A DNA stretch of 64,000 bases. It comes from Lycocorax pyrrhopterus obiensis (Eukaryota > Chordata > Aves > Passeriformes > Paradisaeidae). The notes under the pieces were generated by a model that was given only the letters and a program-made list of their open reading frames with translations, searched no databases and had not been told where the DNA came from. Location of the stretch: the NCBI GenBank assembly GCA_014706295.1, contig JACSVZ010000002.1:128287431-128351430 (forward strand), read 5' to 3'. Positions 12,314 to 22,550 of the stretch are shown piece by piece. A program made the translations under genes and the position numbers. Numbering within the stretch: the first letter of the stretch is position 1; every line of letters begins with the position of its first letter.

Positions 12314-12612
12314 TGTGCCAGAGCTCACAGTCTTCTGAGTCTTCAGAAGTTGGATTATGATTTCTCAGAGCAGAGGTCCAGCAACACACAGCACTCAGCA
12401 ACCAGAAACAACCACCTCAACCTTTGGCTACTCCCAGGGCTTGATTTATAGGGTTAATGCCCGCCCTGCAGCCACAGCTGATTGTAGGAGGTTGATGAGC
12501 ACCTTAGGTTGAGGTGGTCTTAATTAATAATTGGACCCTGGTGTGTGGATCTTGGTCTTGAGTGAGAGTTTGGCTAGTGCATACCATCAGGGTTTAAATG
12601 CATTATACGATA
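12314..12612 (-). repeat. 3' LTR of the mini-provirus (299 bp)
   Basis: This is the downstream LTR on the minus strand. On the plus strand it begins TGTGCC and ends ...ACGATA, so on the minus strand it runs TATCG...GGCACA. It has a non-canonical TA start but the usual CA end. It aligns along its whole length with 13112-13388, apart from an extra 8 bases near 12335 and an extra 14 bases near 12530-12555. A minus-strand TATAAATC lies at 12443-12450. Confidence 0.9.
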
Positions 12613-12630
12613 ATTCCCCCTTTTACTTTT
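12613..12630 (-). promoter_or_regulatory. Polypurine tract of the mini-provirus
   Basis: Minus-strand aaaagtaaaagggggaat directly abuts the start of the 3' LTR. An uninterrupted purine run ending in GGGGGA next to the LTR is where retroviral plus-strand DNA synthesis is primed. Its presence shows the 3' boundary was formed by reverse transcription. Confidence 0.8.
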
Positions 12631-13091
12631 TGCACTAGCCAAACTATATTTAATATATTTTTAATAAATAACAATTAAATTAATATTTTTTCTGACTCCA
12701 TTTCTTTTCAAGACCTTTAAGTTAGTTTTTCTCAGTCCCCAGTTGCTCACCTCTGCAGCTGTTTTTTATTTAATTCTTTTTTAAAGATTTTGAGAGGATA
12801 TGCTGGAGGGTTTTAAATATAGCCTGTTCTTTGTTGACAGACTCTTTTCCCTCCAGCCCCTGGTCCTCACCTCTTCTGGTGATAGTCGGGAGCTCTTTTT
12901 CTGGGAGCCTTTTCTCGGCCTCCCGAGCTCCAAGGGAGCCGTCTCGCAACTTCCCCCCGCTGTGGCCTGCACTCCACACCTCTCTGGGTATGGACCACTA
13001 AAGTCCCACTGCGGCAGTTCTCACCCGGGTTTAGATCTGGGAAGGCCCCTCTGGGTGTTTTGCCACAGTGGTTCTCACTCTGCGTGTTGGC
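12631..13091 (-). other. Remnant internal region (leader plus possible gag start)
   Basis: On the minus strand, about 220 bp of GC-rich leader follows the primer site. A good splice-donor-like sequence (AAGAG/GTGAGG) has its GT at plus positions 12869-12870. A stretch near 12780-12840 translates to a short basic-hydrophobic peptide resembling the N-terminal start of class II gag matrix proteins, but with no evident ATG. It is followed immediately by stops and AT-rich sequence (12631-12770) that runs into the polypurine tract. All of pro, pol and env is missing, so the deletion joins early gag to sequence just before the 3' LTR. The gag reading is a resemblance only. The frames at 12770-12979 and 12781-12972 on this strand start at GTG, not ATG. 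Confidence 0.55.
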
Positions 13092-13109
13092 ATCACGTCG
13101 GGGTCACCA
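13092..13109 (-). promoter_or_regulatory. Primer-binding site, tRNA-Trp type
   Basis: Read on the minus strand, these 18 bases are TGGTGACCCCGACGTGAT, two bases downstream of the 5' LTR end. This is the site complementary to the 3' end of tRNA-Trp used by avian sarcoma-leukosis viruses, and I see no mismatch to the version I know. It fixes the element's orientation and its class. Confidence 0.92.
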
Positions 13110-13111
13110 CT

Positions 13112-13388
13112 TGTGCCGGAGCTCGCAGTCTTCAGATCCTTGGATTATGATTTCTCAGAGCAGAGCTCCAGCAACACACAGCACACAACAACCAGGAACA
13201 ACCACCTCAACGTTTGGCTCCTCCCAGGGCTTGATTTATAGGGTTAATGCCCGCCCTGCAGCCACAGCTGTTTGTAGGAGGTTGATGAGCACCTTAGGTT
13301 GAGGTGGTCTTAATTAATAATTGGATCCTGCTCTTGAGTGAGAGTTTGGCTAGTGCATACCATCAGGGTTTAAATGCATTATAGGATA
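13112..13388 (-). repeat. 5' LTR of the mini-provirus (277 bp)
   Basis: The upstream LTR on the minus strand runs TATCC...GGCACA. It carries TATAAATC (minus strand, plus positions 13233-13240) about 120 bases from its end. I see no canonical AATAAA between that box and the LTR end, so polyadenylation, if any, used a variant signal or read-through. It is the partner of 12314-12612. Confidence 0.9.
13233..13240 (-). promoter_or_regulatory. TATA box of the mini-provirus 5' LTR
   Basis: TATAAATC on the minus strand is preceded by a GC-rich CCCGCCCTGCAG-type stretch (read on plus). It is identical in the other LTR at 12443-12450. The position fits a U3 core promoter. Confidence 0.6.
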
Positions 13389-13394
13389 CTAAAC
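13389..13394. repeat. Target-site duplication, right copy
   Basis: ctaaac, identical to 12308-12313. See the left copy. Confidence 0.9.
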
Positions 13395-15072
13395 AATATA
13401 ATCTCATTGGTCAAGTGCTTTTTGGTCGTTCAAAGCTCTTGAGAAATCTGACATCTTTCATTCCTGAAGGTGTTCAGAGCTGTTCTCCTGAGCACAGAAT
13501 TTATTTGGCTTTGTAATCAGCAGGTGTTTTAGCAAAAGCAGATGTTTTAAGGAGCATTTGACCGTATTTTGTCCTTCCTCTGGATAGAGTCACACAGTTT
13601 GATGACAGGCACAACCCTCTCAGCATTCCAGTCAATCGACTTTAGAGCACAAGCTGGTGACTGCAGTTACAAGCCTCTGCTGCCACCGTCTTTTATTATG
13701 TAACCCAAGTAACGTTATTGCATCCCTGGTCTGCCTGTGATCACTCTGCCACTTCATTGTTCTGGCCTTTTCTGTTTGAAACAGATGTTTAAAAACATTT
13801 GAATAAGATATTTTAGTTTGTGGACTTCTTGTCATCATCCTGCAAATTTACAACAGTCAGCAATGTAAACATGTACTTGACAAACTCCAGCAGCTTGTAG
13901 ACTTCAGGGTTCATCCACTCATTTCAGCAAGGCAGATGTTTCATTTTAATACTCTTCATACTATAGATTAGGATTATGCTTTTTCTTTCTTTTGCTTTCT
14001 TTATTCCTCTCTTTGAAAAGGGAATAAACCTGACATGCTACTAATGTCATTTCACACTGCGGGCCAGATGGCGAAAAATGCAAAGGCTGCAACTCTGTTT
14101 ATGTACGGGAAAAAAAGGAATTTTGTTTCTGAAAGACTTTCAGCTCAATCATTTGTTACTTTAAACTAAACACTAGATGATGAATAAAGTAGGACTATCT
14201 GAACTTCAAAAAGGTCCTTGAGATTAAGTGCTTAACAATGTAATGCATCTGGAGGAAGAGTATTACATTATTCCTGCTTGCTGCGTTGGAAAGATGTTGG
14301 GAATGTTTTCACTATAGTGGCTGCCTGCAAGCAGGGTGCTTGAAGACAACATTTGGCAGTGCCTTGGAAATTTTTGGAGATATAAATCATATTTCCATCA
14401 CTTTTTATTATTATTAGTGAAAGATGGTACTTGAACAGACTGTCTGTGCTAAAATAGCTTGTTTTATCTGCCATTTGAAAGCAACAAAATTGTGAATTTA
14501 CCAAGAATTGTGTAAAATGTTTGCACAGAAATTCAGCACTATTCCAGGTAACTTTAGACTCTGAAACTTAGGGATGGGAAAGTTTTCACCCAGCAGGTTT
14601 TTCTTGATTTGCAGATTATCACAGAATTCATCTAAAATTTGTGATTCTATATGATTTTTAGAGAAAGGCTGAGAAAACTAACTGTGCTTTGATTAGTTTA
14701 CTTTAAAGCAAATGTTTCAGAAGTGGCCTCAATTTGGGGATCAAACTGTTTCACTTTGTTTTCCCACCCCACTTCTTGTGGTAAAATTGTAGCACATCCT
14801 GAGTGTTGCAGTCCAGTTGCCTCATTCTGGTGTTTGGATGGACAGGGTGGTATTTTCCATTAAATACCATTGCTCCTCAAAAATGGAAGTGGTTCTCATG
14901 CATCACTGAATGCTCCAGTTTTCCAGAGAAAGGCAACCCTCAGAAAATGATGGGAACAGAAGGGAAAAAAATCCCAGGTGCAGAATCTTATTCAATCTTA
15001 AATCTTTGCATTTAGGACAAAGTATTTCAGTTCTTGAGTTTTTACTTATTTTTTTATTAAAATAGTGGAGAG
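13395..15072. other. Unique sequence, nothing recognised
   Basis: AT-rich single-copy-looking DNA. The frames present (60-80 codons, both strands) have no known motifs. Confidence 0.5.
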
Positions 15073-15165
15073 AGTTTGTTTTGGGGGTTTTTTGTTCCTT
15101 TGTTTTGTTGTTTTGGTTGGTTGGGTGGGTGGTTTTATTTTGTTTGTTTGTTTGTTTTTTCTATT
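15073..15165 (+). repeat. G/T-rich low-complexity tract
   Basis: About 90 bases almost free of A and C, made of TTTG, GGTTGG and GGGTGGGTGG runs and ending in (TTTG)n. It drives the aromatic-rich start of the 122-codon frame at 15076-15444, so that frame is not evidence of a gene. Confidence 0.8.
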
Positions 15166-18100
15166 GGGAATTTTACTTCCCCAGATATCCTCAGTAATTT
15201 CCAAACAAACATGAGAGGGAAGTTTGGACTAAGCAAGAAGAAATATTTTGTTCCTCTGTTTCATGAAGTTTTTTCATTAGTTTGCCTGTTATTGTGTCAC
15301 CATAGTCTCTCTATGACACCAGGTTGTGTCTGGAAGAAGAAACTCCTATGTAGCTTTCTTCAAATGAGTTGTGTCAGATTTGTAGAGGAAGGAATTAACT
15401 ATGTAAAGGGGAACAACCTTTTGAGATTAAAATTGCCTGGATGAACCCAAGAAAAACTCAAATAGAAGAGCATTGACCATCCTGTGACCTCACAAAATTG
15501 CTTCCTTCACTCTTGGCTGAACACAGTGATGATATATCACAGTATGCATGAGAATCTGCCGGGATGTGTTAGTGTATTAGGCCCTGGTTAAGAATGAAAG
15601 GCAAAGATAGGGTAGGCACAGCCTGCATCTTTCCCTGAAACATTTTCCTGTGCTGTGCTACCCACATGAGTATTCTGCAGCACCAAAATGATTAGGAATA
15701 AAGGGAAAATACAAAAGAACTCTTAAAAAAAGTTCTCAGCAGTATTTTTGACGGTTCTACTGATTACAGTAGAAGGTAGCATCAAAGGAAATTAGTATAA
15801 GTCTTTGGTTAAGGCAGGAAAATAAATGCATAAAAGCTTAACTTCAGGTGTGTTTTGACAAGATGAGACTTGAATTTAGGATATTATCAAATAATACAAA
15901 CTGTGTCTGTTGTGGATGTAGTCCTAAATGTCATGGTCATAATAACAAAACACTCCTATTACTTAAGAAATCTCTTCTGTCCAGATATTAATATATAAGA
16001 TAACCAAAGATCCCGTAATTTAATGTTGTTTATATTTTTGTCATTCAAAATGCAGATTACAACTTTTAAGTATGATGTAGATCAGAAGTAGATGAGGACT
16101 GAAAGCTCTGACTGAACCTCATCAAATGCCTGCTCTGTTTGAATGTGTCTGAATCTAATCCACCCCAATACTTTTTTGATTTTGGGCCAAATCCACATTA
16201 AAAGAGAGACTTACTTATCATTTTCGATACAACTGAACTTCTAACGTGAGTGACTGACCTCACAATTTTTCCAGTATTCATACTGCTAGAAATTTCTGAA
16301 GAATAATTTATCGTAAAAGTTTTCCCCTATTGCAAACTGCCATATCATGTTGTAGACGCTAACGTTGGTATGGGCTCCAGTTTACACACAAACTCCAGTC
16401 TACATCCAAACAAGATTCAAGTGTGTGCTGAACTAAGCATAGTTAAAATTTTTGAAAAGTCTGAAATACATTTTTGACTAAATCTACTGTCAGTCTTCTT
16501 TTGGTCCTTTCATTAAGTCTATCAAAACTGAAATGGAAGTATTTTGATACATAAAGACTCCCTTACAGAAACAATACTCTGCAGTGTGAGCAGAAAAGAC
16601 TTATAAAATCTTTTTGTGTACTTAATTAAAAGATGATGGGCAGAAGGGATAATAGGTTGTTTCTCAAATTCTAATGAATTTTATCATCATAATGATGATT
16701 ACCAAATGTCTGTATTTGCAAAAGAACAGCAGTTCATAAATATCAAATTTGTGCTATTATTAACATGCAGAATGTGCCAGTTTTTATCAATATAGGAATC
16801 TGGTAATTATCACTAAAGCCATTAATTAAAATTAAGAAATAACTAAATAAGGAATAGGAATGCCACTTACTTCTTAACATCCAAAGAGCAGAAATATCTA
16901 CCTATTATCCTTTTCAGGCATCTGACACTGTCACAATGGAATAGAAGGTTGTCACAGCATAATAGTCCCCAGCTGCTGGGTGGATGTGAGCTGAAACTGA
17001 GGCATTTATCAGGAACAAACACCGGGAGAAGCTGGGAGACATTCATCCTGGGACAACTCTCTGTTAAATCAATGGTACTTCTGTTCCAGAGGGTGACTGA
17101 TGGGTGTGCTCTGCCTAACGGGTGTCAGTGTGGCACAGTGGTCCCAGTCCCACACCACAGGGAGCCACGTGGTGATTGTCCAGGGAAAGCAGGCGCCCTC
17201 ACACCCTGCCCTCTCAGAGCAGAGCTTCTGTGGGGGACTTGTGAGGTGTCACAGCATGTCACTCCTTCATCACCCTCTGCCTCATGGGGTGCTTGGAGCA
17301 CGGTGCACAGCAGGGCCAACACCCCTGAGTGTGAGCGGCCTGAGGGGCGGCAATGACCCATCACCAGGCATCCCTATTTTCTCCATCACTGCATTGGTAA
17401 AATCGGCTGGGAAGGTGCAAGGCACGCAGGAGGAGGTCGGACGCTGCAGGGCATGAGGGTGGGAGGTGATCAGAGAACAGTGGAGGCTTGGGGAAGAGAA
17501 AGGGACTGTGCTTTCAGTTGCCACCATGAACCTCTGGTGTAGCTGGAGCCAGGCAGAAGAGCCAGAGGCTCTGCATGGAGCCACACCCGCACAGCCAGGG
17601 AGGTGGTTAGTGCACACCTCCGTGAAAGCAGCCATCAAACCCCCATGGAGTACTCACTGCAAGCCAAATGGAGTCTGTGGGAAGGGCTGTTGCTGGAAAG
17701 GACTATCCTCATGCTTGTTAAGACATTAGTACTCGCTTGCAAGCTTCATCTGCACTGGACATGAAAGATTTTGAAGCAGACCCAGTCTACCAAGGCAGTG
17801 AAGGAGGAGGTGAAAAGGGTACATCTTTTTGGGGCAAATACCAGTTACCTCTGTTTCATAAGAGGCTTTCTGTTCTCCTGGCATTGTATTATATATATCT
17901 TCAGCCTCACTCGCTGCCCCCTCCTGTGTAAAATTTACACAAGCATTGAAAGATTGTGGAATACCCAAGGAAATAATTTTTCAGTCGATTGAGTTCTTAA
18001 TGGAAAAACCTCCCTGAATGCTATCTTACAAATTAGAAGATCCCCTGCTTTCTAAATAGTTCAATTGAAATCAGCTTTTGTATTTATCCTTCAGGTCATT

Positions 18101-21100
18101 CAGGCTCAAATGCTGTTAGCTCTGAGTCAAAAAGTCAGATTTTTAAAGGGAAAATGTCAAGTCCTTTTAGGCTTCAACTGACCTTTTAAACCAGATTAGG
18201 GATTTGAAGCATTACACATGGATTTCTACATTTTATATCACAGTATTTAACAAATGATCAAATACAACTCCCAAGAATACTATTTTTACAAGCTTGACAT
18301 TTCAGGCCTTAAAGGATGTTGCTGGTCTTTCTTTTACATAAAATTACCCTGGAGAAATTCAGCCTGTTTTCTGTTCCTTCATTTCTCTTTCATAAGAGGA
18401 GAAGTTCTGTGCATTTCATTCCGTGCTGTTGTTTTCTCTTTGGCATTGCAAGAAAGAAAATATCATGATGAAATCCTTGAGATATGCTCAAAGTGATTGC
18501 TACAATAAATTCACTCAGTGGGTGTCACATATGGTTAAAGCACAAATCAGGCAGTTATAGATGCCAACAGGGCCCTAGGAATAGATCTGACCTTACTTTC
18601 GTGCCTGGACTGACAGATAATGCCACTAAAAATGCACTAAATCTCCCAAGGTGGAAATAATAGAAACCCTCGTTTGGTTCCGAGTGCTTCCCTCACACAG
18701 GTAGGACAAAGGAAATGGATGCCAGAGTGGGATCATGGATGTGTGAGAGGACACTCATAAACTGAAGGAGCAAGCTTGGTTCAGTGCTCAGGGATTGCAG
18801 ACACGGTGGGAACAGGAGGAGGGGTCCCATTCTCAGCTGCTGTGGTCTGGAGTGGGTCTCTGTCAGTCTCACATGCCATGAGCTGGTCAGCTCGTACTGC
18901 ACGGCGGTGATACACCTATGGAGAGGATGGAGACAAGGTGAATTTCCTTCCTGTTCTCTGTCAAGGGAGGGAGATCCTATTTCAGAGGCATCACGTCAGA
19001 GGACTTGGCTCTCCCTTGCTGGCTGTTCAGCCCTTCTGTTTTCTCAGGGTGGCCCATTAACTGCTAATCGTGGTACTGGAGTTTTTAGATGGTTTTTTGG
19101 ATGTTTCTCTGATTGTAGCTGGAAAGAGACCAGAAAATATTATCACATGGACCAACTAGGGATCAGACAGCAATAGGGTTCAGTTTTAAAAGGCTCTGCA
19201 TTAACCAGCGGCTCCTTCTATGTTTGTAGTGGAGATAAGGTTTGTCATTTAAGCACGTGGGTTTTTGTTTGTTTGGGTATTTTTTTTCATACAAGACCAA
19301 GACAAGGCTCCCTGATAAGGTTTCCTGGTAGTTTCAAAATCATGTCTGCATTATTATGGAAGGTAGAGGACATCTCAAGGCTTTTCACATAGTCCCATTT
19401 TTGTTCAAGGTCTCTCCCCGGTGACTTGACTCCAACCCAGACAAACACAATGCAACTTTCTGCTGCACACTGCAGTCCAATGGGGTTAAACCACAAGAGT
19501 TTGTTACCAATCAAGCATTCTCCATCCCTTGATAAACAAAAGGTGTTAAAAGGGCAAATTTGTAATAAAAGACTGCCTTCAAGTTTCAGCCCTGTGCTGG
19601 TAGCATTTAGCACAAGTGGGTTTGTATTTTATTTGCCTAATAGGCAGTTCCTGTGCCCACCACAGTACCCGTATGGGTGTGGATAAATAGAGGCTTGCAA
19701 CGTCTACACATTTTAAGGAGGTGCAAAGCTTACCTTCTGAAACAGGATTCCAACGTTTCAATTGCACAAGTTACTGTGTTGGAAAGGACTGAAGAGCTAA
19801 GTCTTGTTATAGCCAAAAAGTAGTGCTGACTTTGAGTCTCTTCTGGTAACTGCTAAATATAAACACCATACAAGTGTGTACCTCTGTATGCTTTGATACT
19901 GTCAGCATTGTGACACTAGTACTGTCCTTCTAGGACCAGAATAACTCACTTTTCCCAGGTCCTGCATCTGAAGGGGAAAACACAAAAGAAGCAATCAGCA
20001 GCTCTGTGCCTGGGATACAAAGTTATTGTAGTCTGAAGCTAACATATTATAATTGGTTAGAGCAATTATTTACAGTCCTTAATGTTAGTTTTGCTGGTGA
20101 TTTCACTATTTTCAGCTCTTCTTACTGATTGCTTTAGAATTATAAGCTATTCAAAATTACATTTGTAATACAGAAAAAAAGCATTCGTAGCTTGTAGCCA
20201 GATGTAGAAAGCCATGACAACACCTAATGATAAAATTACCAAAGACATCTGACAGATACCATTTTGTGATGCTATTGTTTTTTCTAAAATAAAATAAGCA
20301 GCTATGCAGCTGTTTTAAAATATTTGTCAGACTTTATCAAAATCACTTACCTATCACCATATATTAGTTTCTTGTAATGGGAAATACCTGTAGTATGACA
20401 AGAAGATGAGGTTAATCTGAAGCAAATCAACATGATAGTTTTCCATTATTGGAACTCAAATAGGCTCGTCAACAAGGGATGACACAGAATAACTCTGCTG
20501 CTGCTGTTACACAAACATGCATTCACAGAACAAAGAGTATTTTAAGATGTGTTTTTCTTCTAATTTGGCAATATTTTATAATGAAAACTAGGCTATTCTG
20601 TTAAAGCTCAGGAAAGCAATCCCTTTCAAAATAACACGTTCTCCTTGAAGCTCCTGCTTTGCTCAAGTTTATCTCCTTTCCTTCCACCAAAGGACTCTTT
20701 CATAGCTTTAGTCATTATTAGAAAGACAGAATTAAGAAAAGCTTGCCAGAAAGATTTGGATTGTCGTGTGCTCCAGTGTTAATGGGGAGTACTTGGTCTC
20801 TGATACAAAAGTTATATTTACTTAATTTATAAATTTTATAGGACAGATCTTCTGGTCATCTGTTTTTGCTTTGGAAACAATTATACATGGAGCCTTCCTG
20901 GACTCTCCATCTGACTATAGGCACTTTTGTTTATGCCAGTCAGCTCTGCATTAACAATTAGAAGTTTGAGTTACACTGAATTTTTTGCAAGAAAATGCTC
21001 CTAAAAAAGAGGGATGTTGCACCCCTATCTCCCATTCAGAGTGTTGAGGACTTCCTTTCTCCATTAACCAGATGTGGCAAGAAAACAACACCACAAAACT

Positions 21101-22469
21101 GAAATGGCTAGTTACTAATGATAACATAATGGTTATCATGTCACACTTCATCCTGTCACAACAGAGCTCTATAGTAGGTGACATGAGTCTATGAATTTTG
21201 CAAAGCCTGAAGGGCATCAATTTTTCAGAGTTACCAAGTAGGAACACAATCAATTCTATGCACAAAGTCGAGGGTGGAGAAGAAAGTTTGATAATGTTAA
21301 AACCCTACAGTTTTGGAAATTGTTGTTTGCTTGGTTTAAAAAAATTCAAAAACCTCAGCTCTTGCTTCAGAGAATCTGTCTTCTCTCTTAAGTGTGCTGC
21401 AGGAATAGTTTTCAGCAAGTTACTCCAGGAACCGCCTGACTAATGAGGAGTAACTCAAATGAGTTTCTAGAGCAACTGTATCACTGAACTGTGCTGGTGG
21501 AGCTCCTGGTAGAGCTCCTGGTAACCAATGAGCCATGGTCCTGTCTTTACCATGCAACAAGGTGTGATGCAGAGGTTCCCAAATTAGTGCCAGATGCAGT
21601 AGTAGTCCTGGGACTATGTCAGAGTGCTGAAGCCAACGATGGGATTTCTGTTTTGTTATCTCAACTGCTATCTGTGCTCAGCAGCAGCATGAACCAGGCT
21701 GGGAGGGTGTCTGACACAGAACCCCTTGCACTCTCTCACATACTGATATCTAATATCGTTCAACAGTTCACAACTGGTGTTTCACCCCATTCTTCCCCTT
21801 TTTTCTGATTGCCCCAGACTGAGAAGAAGTAAGTCTTTCTCCAATTCAAGAGCATCATCAGAAGCACCCAAGTGCTGTGTTCTGCATCCATCCTACCCTT
21901 TGTTTGGGAACACGGGACTGGAGTAACAACTGGGGCTTGAGGGGCTGGTATCTGCTCAGGACTTTAAGACAGCCAAGAGAGAAAGACATAAGGTGCATAT
22001 AAAATTAGAATTGTTTCCTTTTCTAATGCAGAGGGTGTCTTATATCAGCAGAAAGGCAGATATACTTTCAAAAGCACATGGTTGCCTTGCTGCCATTTAT
22101 CATCTGCCTTTACCAGACTAAATTAGCCAGAACAGGAAGATCTGGCAATGGTTCTCTGGGGTTTAGGCTGGTTTACCGCCACATGGACTCAGTTTTCATA
22201 TCTCTTTGTACTTGCTCTCTCCCTTCTAAGTCACTTCATCTTTCTGGTCTCTCCCTTTTCCTCTGCTTTGTGCTAAAGCAGCCTGTTTCCTTTACTCAAA
22301 CTCCTGCTCAGTCCACCCACTCCAGTCAGCACTCCAGTGCTTCACTTCTATGTGCTGAGTTTCCGTCACAATCCAGGGGTTTGGACATAAAACTTCTTTT
22401 TTTTGCCTGAAAATACTTTCCCTTGCCCTTTGCTTCCAGGCAAAAAGGCTTTTCTTTGCTAACTATTAC
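15166..22469. other. Unique non-coding DNA, about 7 kb
   Basis: No repeat or gene is recognised. A GC-richer patch at 16950-17700 has overlapping frames on both strands (up to 135 codons) with no family match; the strand overlap argues against coding. The segment 16660-16870 is very AT-rich with TAATTA/TTAATTAA words (TTAATTAA at 16822-16829) and is a candidate conserved non-coding element. Confidence 0.5.
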
Positions 22470-22550
22470 TTTACATTTATATTGGGTCTATCTCCTCAGA
22501 GCACCCCAAAGCACTTTACATACTCTATGCAGGAATCAGTGGAGGGTGAA
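22470..22550 (+). repeat. Possible ancient SINE/LINE-tail remnant
   Basis: The phrase CCCCAAAGCACTTTACATAC at about 22504 resembles the CAAAGCGCTTTACAAA core seen in old amniote MIR/CORE-type repeats. The flanking sequence is too diverged to confirm it by eye. Confidence 0.28.

Larger units (their letters stand above)
12314..13388 (-). mobile_element. Compact internally deleted provirus with tRNA-Trp primer site
   Basis: A complete LTR-internal-LTR element of 1075 bp. In minus-strand order it has a 5' LTR (13112-13388), a primer-binding site (13092-13109), a 480-bp remnant internal region, a polypurine tract (12613-12630) and a 3' LTR (12314-12612), all between perfect 6-bp target duplications. 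The primer site is the one used by avian alpharetroviruses (tRNA-Trp), and the 6-bp duplication fits that group. There is no gag, pol or env beyond a possible short gag-start remnant near 12780-12840, so it could only have moved with enzymes supplied by another element. Non-autonomous alpharetrovirus-derived elements (the ART-CH type of chicken) are a known parallel, but I cannot say this is the same family. The two LTRs differ by roughly a dozen substitutions plus 8- and 14-base length differences, so the insertion is old but not ancient. Confidence 0.9.
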
